Shown here piece after piece: positions 8,371 through 15,435 of a stretch of 64,000 nucleotides of DNA (position 1 is the first letter of the stretch; each line of letters starts with the position of its first letter). The position numbers and the translations under genes were made by a program. Origin of the DNA: Meiothermus hypogaeus (lineage in GTDB: Bacteria > Deinococcota > Deinococci > Deinococcales > Thermaceae); NCBI RefSeq assembly GCF_003574035.1, contig NZ_QWKY01000003.1, positions 1 through 64,000 on the forward strand. The letters are read 5' to 3'. The notes under the pieces were generated by a model, which saw only the letters and a program-made list of their open reading frames with translations, was not told where the DNA came from and made no database searches.

Positions 8371-9330
8371 ATGGTCGAGGTACACGCACGCTCTGTTACT
8401 TTTCATCCGCCGGCCCAGGCCAAATTCCTGGTCGGCGACTTTACCGATTGGGACAAAAAACCCCTTCCCATCGAGAAGCCGCTGACCCTCGAGTTCCCCA
8501 CCGGGGCTTATGTGGAGTATGCCTTCCTGGACGAAAACAAAGAGCCCTTCCCCGACCCCGACAACCCCCACAAAGCCCAAAACCCCTGGTGGAGCTACCC
8601 CCGGGCCATCGAGCTGCCGGGCTTTCAATACGCCGCACCGCACCAACCCTCTCGCCCGGTAAACGTGCACCGGCACCGGCTGGAGTCCAAGGCCTTTGGC
8701 AGTACCCGCCGCTACTACGTGTTCGACCCCCAGGCGGCAGCTCAGGCCACCCTCTACGTGCACGACGGTGTGGCCTACTACCGCACCGCCAGGCTGGCCG
8801 AGGTGGCTCAGGGGCTTTGTGAGCTGGAGGAAATCCGGCCAGTGCGAATTGTGTTTATTGAACCCGAAGACCGCCGCAAAGAATACTGGTTCGACCCCAG
8901 CTACGAGGAGCACGTTCTGAACGAGATTATCCCAGCGGTGGAGTCGCATTACGGCCCCACGCCGGAAAGGGGCCTGATGGGTGCTAGCCTGGGCGGGCTG
9001 GTTTCTGGCTGGCTGGCCCTACGCCACCCTGAGGTGTTTCAGAAGGTCGCCACCCAGTCGGCCTGTCTGACCGCCTCGCCTGAGGGGGGCGATTCCTACA
9101 AAGACCCCGAGTGGCTCACCGAACAGTATCTAGACAGCCAAGCCCTGCCGCTGCGATTTTATTGTGAGACCGGTCAGATTGAGTGGCTGCTGGCACCCAA
9201 CCGACGCTTTGCTGCCATGCTGGCCGACAAGGGCTACCCGCACGCCTACCGTGAGCGCCCCTCCGGCCACAACTGGATGACCTGGCGGCAGGGGCTCACT
9301 CCGGCGCTGTTGTACCTGTTCGGAACCTAA
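8371..9330 (+). CDS. Alpha/beta-hydrolase, enterochelin-esterase-like (putative esterase family)
   Basis: The 319-residue protein has two parts. Residues 1-70 resemble a glycogen-debranching-type N-terminal beta domain (VTFHPPAQAKFLVGDFTDWD...). Residues 110-319 form an esterase D/Fes-like hydrolase with nucleophile Ser206 in MGASLGG and a C-terminal catalytic His in RPSGHNWMTW. This combination is the one used by Fes/IroD-like esterases and some carbohydrate esterases. No siderophore genes are nearby, so the substrate is open. It is cytoplasmic, with no signal peptide, and the stop is 23 nt before the next gene. Confidence 0.8.
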   Translation: MVEVHARSVTFHPPAQAKFLVGDFTDWDKKPLPIEKPLTLEFPTGAYVEYAFLDENKEPFPDPDNPHKAQNPWWSYPRAIELPGFQYAAPHQPSRPVNVHRHRLESKAFGSTRRYYVFDPQAAAQATLYVHDGVAYYRTARLAEVAQGLCELEEIRPVRIVFIEPEDRRKEYWFDPSYEEHVLNEIIPAVESHYGPTPERGLMGASLGGLVSGWLALRHPEVFQKVATQSACLTASPEGGDSYKDPEWLTEQYLDSQALPLRFYCETGQIEWLLAPNRRFAAMLADKGYPHAYRERPSGHNWMTWRQGLTPALLYLFGT

Positions 9331-9353
9331 AGCCAGATGATAGGCTTTAGGTT

Positions 9354-10055
9354 ATGGAGTTTGGTTCGGCTTTTGTAGCTATTCTAATCATTGTGGCCCT
9401 CGAGGCCGTTCTTTCTGTGGACAACGCCATGGTGCTGGCCGTGATGGTGCGGCCTTTGCCGGAGCACTTGCGCTCGAGGGCTTTGCTTTACGGCATCATA
9501 GGGGCCTATGTGCTGCGCGGGCTAGCCTTGCTCTTTGCCACCATCATCATCCAGATCTGGTGGATTCAGCTCCTGGGTGGGCTCTACCTGGTGTATCTGG
9601 CAGTGAACCACATCTTGCGGCGCAACAGCCAAAGCCAGGCCGACCCAATCAGCGTGCAACAAGCCGCTGCCGCCAGCTTCTGGCGCATCGTGATCATGAT
9701 CAACGTGGTAGACCTGGCCTTTGCCGTGGACTCGGTGCTGGTGGTGATTGCTTTCAGCCGGGAGTTCTGGGTAATCTTTACCGGCGTGGCCATCGGGATT
9801 CTGCTGATACGGCTGGCCGCCGGCGTTATGGTGGGCATCATCGAGCGGTATCCGCGGCTCGAGACCGTGGCCTATGCGGTGGTGGGCTGGGCCGGGCTCA
9901 AGCTAATGCTCGAGGGCTGGGGCCACGGCAGCGAGGTCTGGCTGCACCGGCCAGAGCTGGCCTTACACCTGCCGCAGGCCTTCTTCCTCAGCGTGACGCT
10001 GGCTATTCTGGTACTGGGAAGCCTATGGGCCTTTCGTCGCACTTCCGAATCCTGA
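9354..10055 (+). CDS. TerC family integral membrane protein (first copy)
   Basis: This 233-residue protein has about seven transmembrane helices. It carries the TerC hallmarks: ALEAVLSVDNAMVLAVMV near residues 14-31 and DLAFAVDSVLVVIAFSREFWVIFTG near 121-145, with acidic residues buried in helices that in this family are thought to coordinate metal. Some family members (Alx, MeeF, MeeY) export manganese. It is about half identical by eye to the protein at 10842. No riboswitch precedes this copy; it is co-transcribed with the esterase and the methyltransferase (3-nt gap). Confidence 0.88.
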   Translation: MEFGSAFVAILIIVALEAVLSVDNAMVLAVMVRPLPEHLRSRALLYGIIGAYVLRGLALLFATIIIQIWWIQLLGGLYLVYLAVNHILRRNSQSQADPISVQQAAAASFWRIVIMINVVDLAFAVDSVLVVIAFSREFWVIFTGVAIGILLIRLAAGVMVGIIERYPRLETVAYAVVGWAGLKLMLEGWGHGSEVWLHRPELALHLPQAFFLSVTLAILVLGSLWAFRRTSES

Positions 10056-10058
10056 CCC

Positions 10059-10607
10059 ATGCCCAAAGACTGGGACGCCCACTATCTGAACCAGCCTCCG
10101 CTAAGCCAACCCGCCTTTGTGGTGGCGGCTTATGCCCATGACCTTCCGGCAGGCCTGGTGCTGGACCTGGCCGGAGGCACCGGGCGTAACGCCTTTTTTC
10201 TGGCCGGGCGGGGGCATCCGGTGATTTTGCTCGAGAAAAGCCGGATAGCACTCGAGTTTGTGCGCTCCGAAGCAAACCGTCGGGGTCTTGATGTATGGGC
10301 GCTCGAGACCGACCTGGAATCCCCCCAACCCCACTTGCCGCCGGGCCCCTTTGCCGGCGTTATCAACTCGTACTTCCTGCACCGCCCCCTTCTGGCACAC
10401 TTCCGCGAACGGCTCCTGCCAGGGGGACTGGTATTTTTGGAAGGCTTTACCACCCAGGAAGCAGCCCGCCGGGGCAGCCAGGCCGCGCACTACTGGCAAC
10501 CGGGCGAACTCCTGCGCCCGCCCCCCGGTCTGCGCCTGCGGGCCTGGGCCGAGGGGTGGATGGAGGAGCACCACCGCACCTGGGCCGTCTGGGAAAAACC
10601 AGCCTGA
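10059..10607 (+). CDS. Class I SAM-dependent methyltransferase (TehB-like)
   Basis: The 182-residue protein has the Rossmann methyltransferase motif I, VLDLAGGTGRNAFFLAGRG (residues 29-47), followed by an acidic end of strand 2 (VILLEKS) and a motif IV stretch, GVINSYFLHRPLL. The overall size and the NSYFLHRP segment resemble small TehB/UbiE-like enzymes that methylate chalcogen compounds or small molecules. The position between two TerC genes suits metal or oxyanion stress, but the substrate is unknown. It begins 3 nt after terC copy 1, so translational coupling is likely. Confidence 0.75.
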   Translation: MPKDWDAHYLNQPPLSQPAFVVAAYAHDLPAGLVLDLAGGTGRNAFFLAGRGHPVILLEKSRIALEFVRSEANRRGLDVWALETDLESPQPHLPPGPFAGVINSYFLHRPLLAHFRERLLPGGLVFLEGFTTQEAARRGSQAAHYWQPGELLRPPPGLRLRAWAEGWMEEHHRTWAVWEKPA

Positions 10608-10671
10608 GGCTCCGCCTCCCCCTTGCAAATGGTAGTCTTGTGCGCTTTTGATGGGACAAAGCCTGCTAATC

Positions 10672-10790
10672 TGCAGACTGGTTGGGGAGTAGCCACCCTA
10701 TCTGGCCTGTTTAGGGTTGATTAATCGTCAGTACGAAGCAGTAGCTTCCGGTTAATCTGGGCGTATCGCCCTGGTGAGACCACCACGACA
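10672..10790 (+). ncRNA. yybP-ykoY manganese riboswitch aptamer
   Basis: The leader of the second terC gene holds the conserved pieces of this motif in order: GGGGAGTAGC at 10684-10693, CGTCAGTACG near 10727-10736, and CGCCCTGGTGAGACC near 10768-10781. In characterised members the two loops dock and bind Mn2+, and the controlled genes include TerC-type exporters, which is the context here. The exact helix limits are approximate. Confidence 0.88.
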
Positions 10791-10816
10791 CGAGCAAGCC
10801 GTGGTGGTTTTCTTTT
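10779..10816 (+). terminator. Riboswitch expression platform: intrinsic terminator
   Basis: A 9-bp stem ACCACCACG (10779-10787)/CGTGGTGGT (10800-10808) is followed by TTTCTTTT. Its 5' arm uses the ACC of the conserved GAGACC loop, so forming the terminator would disrupt the aptamer. This predicts that metal binding turns transcription on, as described for other yybP-ykoY switches. Confidence 0.8.
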
Positions 10817-10841
10817 GCCTATCCACGGCGCTGGGGGGCCC

Positions 10842-11573
10842 ATGGAACAACTTGGACAAGCGCTGATCGTTATTGGAATCCTGATTATCTTGGAGGCGGT
10901 GCTTTCCGCCGACAACGCCATGGTGCTGGGGGTGATGGTCAAGCAACTACCCCCACCCTGGCGGCAAAAGGCTCTTTTTTACGGCATCGTCGGGGCCTAC
11001 ATTCTGCGCGGCCTGGCCCTGGTGTTTGCGGTGTACCTGATTCAGTTCTGGTGGATTCAGGCTTTGGGAGCTGTTTATTTGCTCTACATCGCCATCCGGC
11101 ACTTCAGCAAACCTAAGCCCAAAGAGGAAGCCCACCCCGATGCCTTGCAAACGCTCAAAACCGTGACCCCGCGCCAGTTCTGGGCCATTGTGGCGCAGAT
11201 CGAGCTGGCCGACCTGGCCTTTGCCGTGGACTCGGTGCTGGTGGCGGTGGCGCTTTCGGATACCCTCTGGATTATCTTTACCGGTGTATTTATTGGCATC
11301 CTGGCCCTGCGCTTTGTGGCGGTGCTGTTTGTGGGCCTCCTGGAAAAATACCCTCGCTTCGAGGCGGTGGCTTTTGCGGTGGTGGGCTTTGCCGGGGTCA
11401 AGCTGGCCGTTGGGGGTTGGGACAAGTTCGCCAAGGAAGTGCTGAGCCGCCCCGAGTGGGTCACGGGCATAGACAAGACCCAGTTCTCGCTCTTCATTCT
11501 GGTTGTGCTGGTGTTGGGTACCCTCTGGGCCATGAGCCAGAAACCCAAAACCGCCAACCTCGAGGCCAAGTAA
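10842..11573 (+). CDS. TerC family integral membrane protein, riboswitch-controlled
   Basis: The 243-residue protein has about seven membrane helices and the TerC motifs LILEAVLSADNAMVLGVMV and ADLAFAVDSVLVAVALSDTLWIIFTG. I chose the ATG at 10842, because an upstream in-frame TTG (10815) lies inside the terminator T-tract. The manganese riboswitch in front implies a role in Mn2+ export or metallation of secreted proteins, as known for other riboswitch-linked TerC proteins. It is a paralogue of the protein at 9354; having one copy switch-controlled and one not suggests a constitutive and an inducible version. Confidence 0.9.
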   Translation: MEQLGQALIVIGILIILEAVLSADNAMVLGVMVKQLPPPWRQKALFYGIVGAYILRGLALVFAVYLIQFWWIQALGAVYLLYIAIRHFSKPKPKEEAHPDALQTLKTVTPRQFWAIVAQIELADLAFAVDSVLVAVALSDTLWIIFTGVFIGILALRFVAVLFVGLLEKYPRFEAVAFAVVGFAGVKLAVGGWDKFAKEVLSRPEWVTGIDKTQFSLFILVVLVLGTLWAMSQKPKTANLEAK

Positions 11574-11653
11574 TCCAGCGGAACCTGAGCCTGGGCTTGT
11601 TCCAAAAAGTTCCGTGTATCTCGTCGCCGGGTTTTTCTGGTAAGGTTGTGCCG

Positions 11654-13324
11654 ATGGTTTTTTTGCTGGCAATCCTGGCCTACCTGATCGGCTCGCTACC
11701 GCTGGGCTACTGGGTCATCCGCCGCCTGACCGGGCAAGACCCGCGTCTGGCCTCGGCCTATAACCTGGGCCTCGAGAACACCCTCAAGCTCCTGGGTGCA
11801 GGCCCGGCCCTGCTGGCCTGGGGCCTGGATTTCCTGAAGGGGCTCCTGGCGGTCTGGATGGGGGGGCAGTTTGGGTTGTCCTGGGCGGTGATTTTTGCGC
11901 TGCTGGTCTATTTGGGCCACCTCTACCCTGCCCGGTTTTTGGCCGAGGGAGCGCTTTTGCGCGGGCGGGGCGCCGGGGTGCTGGTGGGGATTGTTTTTGG
12001 CCTCTACCTGGGCGGCCTGCCTTACCTGTTAACCCTGGTGGTTTTGCTGGTGGCGACGGGAATTCTTTTGTGGAGTCGCTATGCCTCGCTGGCGGCCATG
12101 ACCATTCCGGCCACCCTGGCTCTATTGCTTACCCTCGAGCCCATCTCCATCTGGGCTAAGCTGGCAGCCTGGTTTTTGCTGCTGACAACGCTCTGGCGCT
12201 ACAAGGAAAACATTGGGCGAATGCTGGAAGGCACCGAGCCCCGCCTGGGCCAACCTTTGCCCCTGCCCTCGGACAAACAGGTGGTCTGCGCTTTCATGAT
12301 TCATCCGCTTACAGTGGACGACCTCTTCCAAAGCCCTCGCTTTCGCTGGGCCAAGCCCCTGGTCGAGCGGGGCCTGATCCCACAAAGCCTGGTGGAAAAC
12401 CTGGCCGAGGCCATCCGGCCCATGAAGGTGGGTGAGTTGCGCGGGGTAAAAACCGCCGACGGACGGGAGATTCGCTGCCACCTGCTCTCGGCCCCCTTGC
12501 TGCCCCACCAGATCACCGGCAAGCCCGAGCTGGCCACCCAGCGGGCCATCCAGGGGGCCCGGCTGGCCAAAGAGCTGGGCTGCACGGTGGTGGGGCTGGG
12601 GGCTTTCTGGAGCGTGGTGGGTGAGAAGGGAAAAATCGTGCAAGAAGCCGTGCCGGAAATACAGGTCACCAACGGCGGGGCCTACACCGCCGGCACGGTC
12701 AAGGCCGCCATTCCCGGCATCCTGGCCCACTTTGAGCAGAGCGGGCGCAAGCTAAAGGAAGCCACCGCCGCGGTGGTCGGGGCCAACGGGGTGGTGGCCT
12801 TTGGGATTGCCCGGCAGATAGCGCCGCTGGTGGGCAGGTTAATTCTGGTGGGGCGCAACCTCGAGCGCCTGGAAAAGAGCGCTGCCACACTCAAGCAAAA
12901 TTTAGAGCGCAAAGGCCAGCCGGTACCGGAAGTAGTCACCACCCTGGAGATGGCCGCTCTGCGGGAGGCCGACCTGGTCTTTACCGCCACCTCCGACCCC
13001 CAGCCGGTCATCTTTCCCGAGCACGTGAAGCCAGGGGCCTGGATCTACGACGAAGGGGTGCCGCCCGACGTAGACGAGTCGGTCAAGCAGGTGCCGGGGG
13101 TACGGGTGATCCCGGGGGGGGTGGTGCGGCCTCCGGGGCCCATGCGCGGCAATCTCGACCTGCACTTTGGCGAGGGGGCCGTACCGGCCTGCCTGGCCGA
13201 GACTATGATTCTGGCTGCCGAAGGCGCCTACGAGCGCAAGAGCCTGGGCGGAGAGACCAAAAGCGAGAACATTCAGTTCTTCGTTGAAAGGGCTGAGGCG
13301 CTGGGGTTTAGGGTGGTGGATTGA
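11654..13324 (+). CDS. PlsY-like membrane domain fused to an acyl-ACP-reductase-like dehydrogenase
   Basis: Residues 1-200 of this 556-residue protein are hydrophobic and follow glycerol-3-phosphate acyltransferase PlsY in order (IGSLPLGYW; SAYNLGLENTLKLLG; LDFLKGLLA; GHLYP...RGRGAG). However, the PlsY GSGNxGxTN and GGKG motifs are altered. Residues 215-556 resemble cyanobacterial long-chain acyl-ACP reductase (AAR): TNGGAYTAG, a Rossmann motif AAVVGANGVVAFGIAR near 371, LILVGRNLERLE, VIPGGVV, and Cys513 in ACLAETMIL, aligned with the acyl-binding Cys of AAR. A fatty acyl reductase role is inference. I used the ATG at 11654 because the longer frame overlaps terC. Confidence 0.7.
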   Translation: MVFLLAILAYLIGSLPLGYWVIRRLTGQDPRLASAYNLGLENTLKLLGAGPALLAWGLDFLKGLLAVWMGGQFGLSWAVIFALLVYLGHLYPARFLAEGALLRGRGAGVLVGIVFGLYLGGLPYLLTLVVLLVATGILLWSRYASLAAMTIPATLALLLTLEPISIWAKLAAWFLLLTTLWRYKENIGRMLEGTEPRLGQPLPLPSDKQVVCAFMIHPLTVDDLFQSPRFRWAKPLVERGLIPQSLVENLAEAIRPMKVGELRGVKTADGREIRCHLLSAPLLPHQITGKPELATQRAIQGARLAKELGCTVVGLGAFWSVVGEKGKIVQEAVPEIQVTNGGAYTAGTVKAAIPGILAHFEQSGRKLKEATAAVVGANGVVAFGIARQIAPLVGRLILVGRNLERLEKSAATLKQNLERKGQPVPEVVTTLEMAALREADLVFTATSDPQPVIFPEHVKPGAWIYDEGVPPDVDESVKQVPGVRVIPGGVVRPPGPMRGNLDLHFGEGAVPACLAETMILAAEGAYERKSLGGETKSENIQFFVERAEALGFRVVD

Positions 13325-13387
13325 ATTTTCCAGGTGCACAAAGCGCAAGCAGGGGCCAAGGGTTAGAGTAAAACAAGGGGTGTGCGT

Positions 13388-14167
13388 ATGCCGGTTCGCT
13401 ATGAGACTGAAGGCCCTCTAGCCATCGTAACCATCGACCGACCCGAGGTGCGCAACGCCGTTGACCGGGCCACCGCTGCCGAACTGGCCGAGGCCTTTCG
13501 GCGTTTCGAGGCTGATGATGAGCTGGCTGTGGCCATCCTGACTGGCGCGGGAGGCAACTTTTGCGCCGGGGCCGACCTGAAAGCGGTGGCCCGAGGTGAG
13601 GGCAATGTGGTGCGGGAGGACGGAGACGGGCCGATGGGGCCCACTCGGATGCGGCTCTCCAAGCCGGTTATCGCAGCGGTGGAGGGCTATGCAGTGGCCG
13701 GTGGGCTCGAGCTGGCCCTTTGGTGCGACCTGCGGGTGGCCGCGCAAGACGCGGTTTTCGGAGTCTTCTGCCGCCGCTGGGGGGTGCCACTGGTGGACGG
13801 GGGTACCGTTCGGCTACCCCGGCTCATTGGCGAGAGCCATGCCATGGATTTAATCCTGACCGGGCGCGGGGTAAGTGGGGAGGAAGCGCGGATGATCGGA
13901 CTGGTGAACCGGTTAGCGGAGCCAGGCCAAGCCCTGGAATCCGCCAAGTCATTAGCCCAGCAGTTCGCGGCTTTCCCCCAGCGCTGCTTGCGGAGCGACC
14001 GTCAATCGGTGCGCGAGCAATGGGACCTATCCCTCGAGGAGGCCTTGCTCAACGAAACGCGTCTAGGCCTAGCAGTAATCGCCTCAGGGGAAACCCACCG
14101 GGGAGCTACCCGGTTTGCCGAGGGAGCTGGACGGCACGGATCCTTTCAGGAAGGCTGTGAGGGCTAA
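13388..14167 (+). CDS. Crotonase (enoyl-CoA hydratase/isomerase) family protein
   Basis: The 259-residue protein has the crotonase fold: oxyanion-hole stretch GAGGNFCAGADLKAV near 52-66 and IAAVEGYAVAGGLELALWCDLRVA near 94-117. A Glu at the hydratase catalytic position is not obvious in the following VFGVFCRRWGVPLVDGG segment, so hydratase activity is uncertain, and a hydrolase or isomerase is possible. A GTG at 13382 is an alternative start. The stop is 4 nt before the futalosine hydrolase gene, so the three genes at 13388-15435 form an operon. Confidence 0.85.
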   Translation: MPVRYETEGPLAIVTIDRPEVRNAVDRATAAELAEAFRRFEADDELAVAILTGAGGNFCAGADLKAVARGEGNVVREDGDGPMGPTRMRLSKPVIAAVEGYAVAGGLELALWCDLRVAAQDAVFGVFCRRWGVPLVDGGTVRLPRLIGESHAMDLILTGRGVSGEEARMIGLVNRLAEPGQALESAKSLAQQFAAFPQRCLRSDRQSVREQWDLSLEEALLNETRLGLAVIASGETHRGATRFAEGAGRHGSFQEGCEG

Positions 14168-14170
14168 GCC

Positions 14171-14827
14171 GTGCTCCTGCTCCTGAGCCCCACCCGGTTC
14201 GAAGCCGCCTTTCTGAAAGGCCGGAAGTTCAACTTCCACGGACGTGCCGGGCTGCGCGGGGAGGGCTGGGTCTGGCTGGAATCCGGCATCGGAAAGGTTA
14301 ATACCGCCGCCACCCTGGCCGCTTTTGCCCAACGCCGTAAGTTAGAGCGGGTGCTGCTATTTGGCATTGCGGGCATGTACCCCGATGCAGGTTTGCAGAT
14401 TGGGGACGCGGCCCTCGCCGAGAAGGAAATCCAGGCCGACCTGGGCCTCAAGGACGGGGGCATGAAGGGCATGGGCTTCCCTACGCTGGTACTGGCGTCG
14501 GGCCCGTATCACAACCGCTTTCCACTGGATCGGGCTTTGACGGCTGAACTGAGCCAAACCCTCAACCTGTCCTCCAAAACCTTCTTGACCCGCGACCTGG
14601 TCTCGGAAAACCCCAGCGAGGCCCGGCAGCTATCGCGCAGGTGGGAGGCCGACCTCGAGAACATGGAAGGGGCCGCCTTTGCCCAGACCTGCTTGTGGAT
14701 GGGCCTGAAGGGAGCGGAGTTGCGCGCGGTTTCCAATATGGCGGGGGTGCGTGATAAGGCCCAGTGGCGCATCAAGCAGGCGGTGGAGAGCCTCGAGCGC
14801 CACATCCTGCGTATCATTGAGCCATGA
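14171..14827 (+). CDS. mqnB: Futalosine hydrolase
   Basis: This 218-residue nucleoside-phosphorylase-fold enzyme cleaves futalosine to dehypoxanthinyl futalosine and hypoxanthine in the futalosine route to menaquinone. Visible features are GIGKVNTAATLAAFA near 37-51, FGIAGMYPDAGLQIGDAALAEKE near 62-84, and the purine-binding segment DLENMEGAAFAQTC near 161-174. Thermus uses this route rather than MenFDHCEB. It has a GTG start and overlaps the next gene by 4 nt (ATGA). Other mqn genes are not in the window. The product supplies the quinone used by the complex I genes further on. Confidence 0.85.
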   Translation: MLLLLSPTRFEAAFLKGRKFNFHGRAGLRGEGWVWLESGIGKVNTAATLAAFAQRRKLERVLLFGIAGMYPDAGLQIGDAALAEKEIQADLGLKDGGMKGMGFPTLVLASGPYHNRFPLDRALTAELSQTLNLSSKTFLTRDLVSENPSEARQLSRRWEADLENMEGAAFAQTCLWMGLKGAELRAVSNMAGVRDKAQWRIKQAVESLERHILRIIEP

Positions 14828-15435
14828 TTGGCCTGATTGACATTACTCGTCGTATCTATCCGGGCGTTCCGGTCTGGCCCGGCGACACAGCGTATCGCTA
14901 CGAACTGACCGCCCAAATAGCCCAAGGGGATAGCGTAAACGTGGGCAAAATCACCACCACCACCCACCTGGGCACCCACCTGGATGCCCCCTGGCATTAC
15001 GTGGAAGCGGGCGGGCGGCTGGAAAGCGTGCCGCTCTCGGCGCTGGTTGGCCCCTGCCGGGTGGTGGATGCGCGGGGGCAACAAGCGCTTTCGGTGGCCT
15101 TTTTGCAAACGGTCGAGCTGACCGAACGTACCCTCTTTTACACCGGGCAGCCCAACGACTGGGCCGCCTTTCCTCAGCAGTTCACCCACGTAGAACCCGA
15201 GGCGGCAACCTACCTGGCCTCGAGGGGCGTCCGGCTCTACGGCACCGACTGCCCCAGCGTAGACCCCCTCACCTCCAAAGACCTCCCCGCCCACAAAGCC
15301 TTTGCCAGGGCGGGGGTGTTCATCCTGGAAGGACTGGCTCTGGACGGTGTGGCTGTAGGAGCCTACGAGTTGATTGCCCTACCGCTAAGGCTCGAGGGCA
15401 CCGATGCCGCACCGGTGCGGGCCATTTTGCGCTAA
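14824..15435 (+). CDS. Cyclase family protein, KynB-like (arylformamidase type)
   Basis: This 203-residue metal-dependent hydrolase has the family metal site HLGTHLDAPWHY (residues 45-56) and a second conserved segment, GVRLYGTDCPSVDP near 135-148. Family members include bacterial kynurenine formamidase KynB (N-formylkynurenine to kynurenine) and isatin hydrolases. The length agrees with KynB (about 205-210). No other kynurenine genes are adjacent, so the specific reaction is provisional. It overlaps mqnB by ATGA and meets the S9 peptidase tail to tail. Confidence 0.8.
   Translation: MIGLIDITRRIYPGVPVWPGDTAYRYELTAQIAQGDSVNVGKITTTTHLGTHLDAPWHYVEAGGRLESVPLSALVGPCRVVDARGQQALSVAFLQTVELTERTLFYTGQPNDWAAFPQQFTHVEPEAATYLASRGVRLYGTDCPSVDPLTSKDLPAHKAFARAGVFILEGLALDGVAVGAYELIALPLRLEGTDAAPVRAILR

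Noticed and set aside
10059-10607. Calling the methyltransferase a tellurite-resistance TehB
   Set aside because: Size and context fit, but only the general methyltransferase motifs are visible, so the substrate was left open.
11417-11653. 79-codon upstream extension of the PlsY/AAR fusion
   Set aside because: It overlaps the terC coding region in another frame, with no ribosome site. The hydrophobic PlsY-like start begins at 11654.
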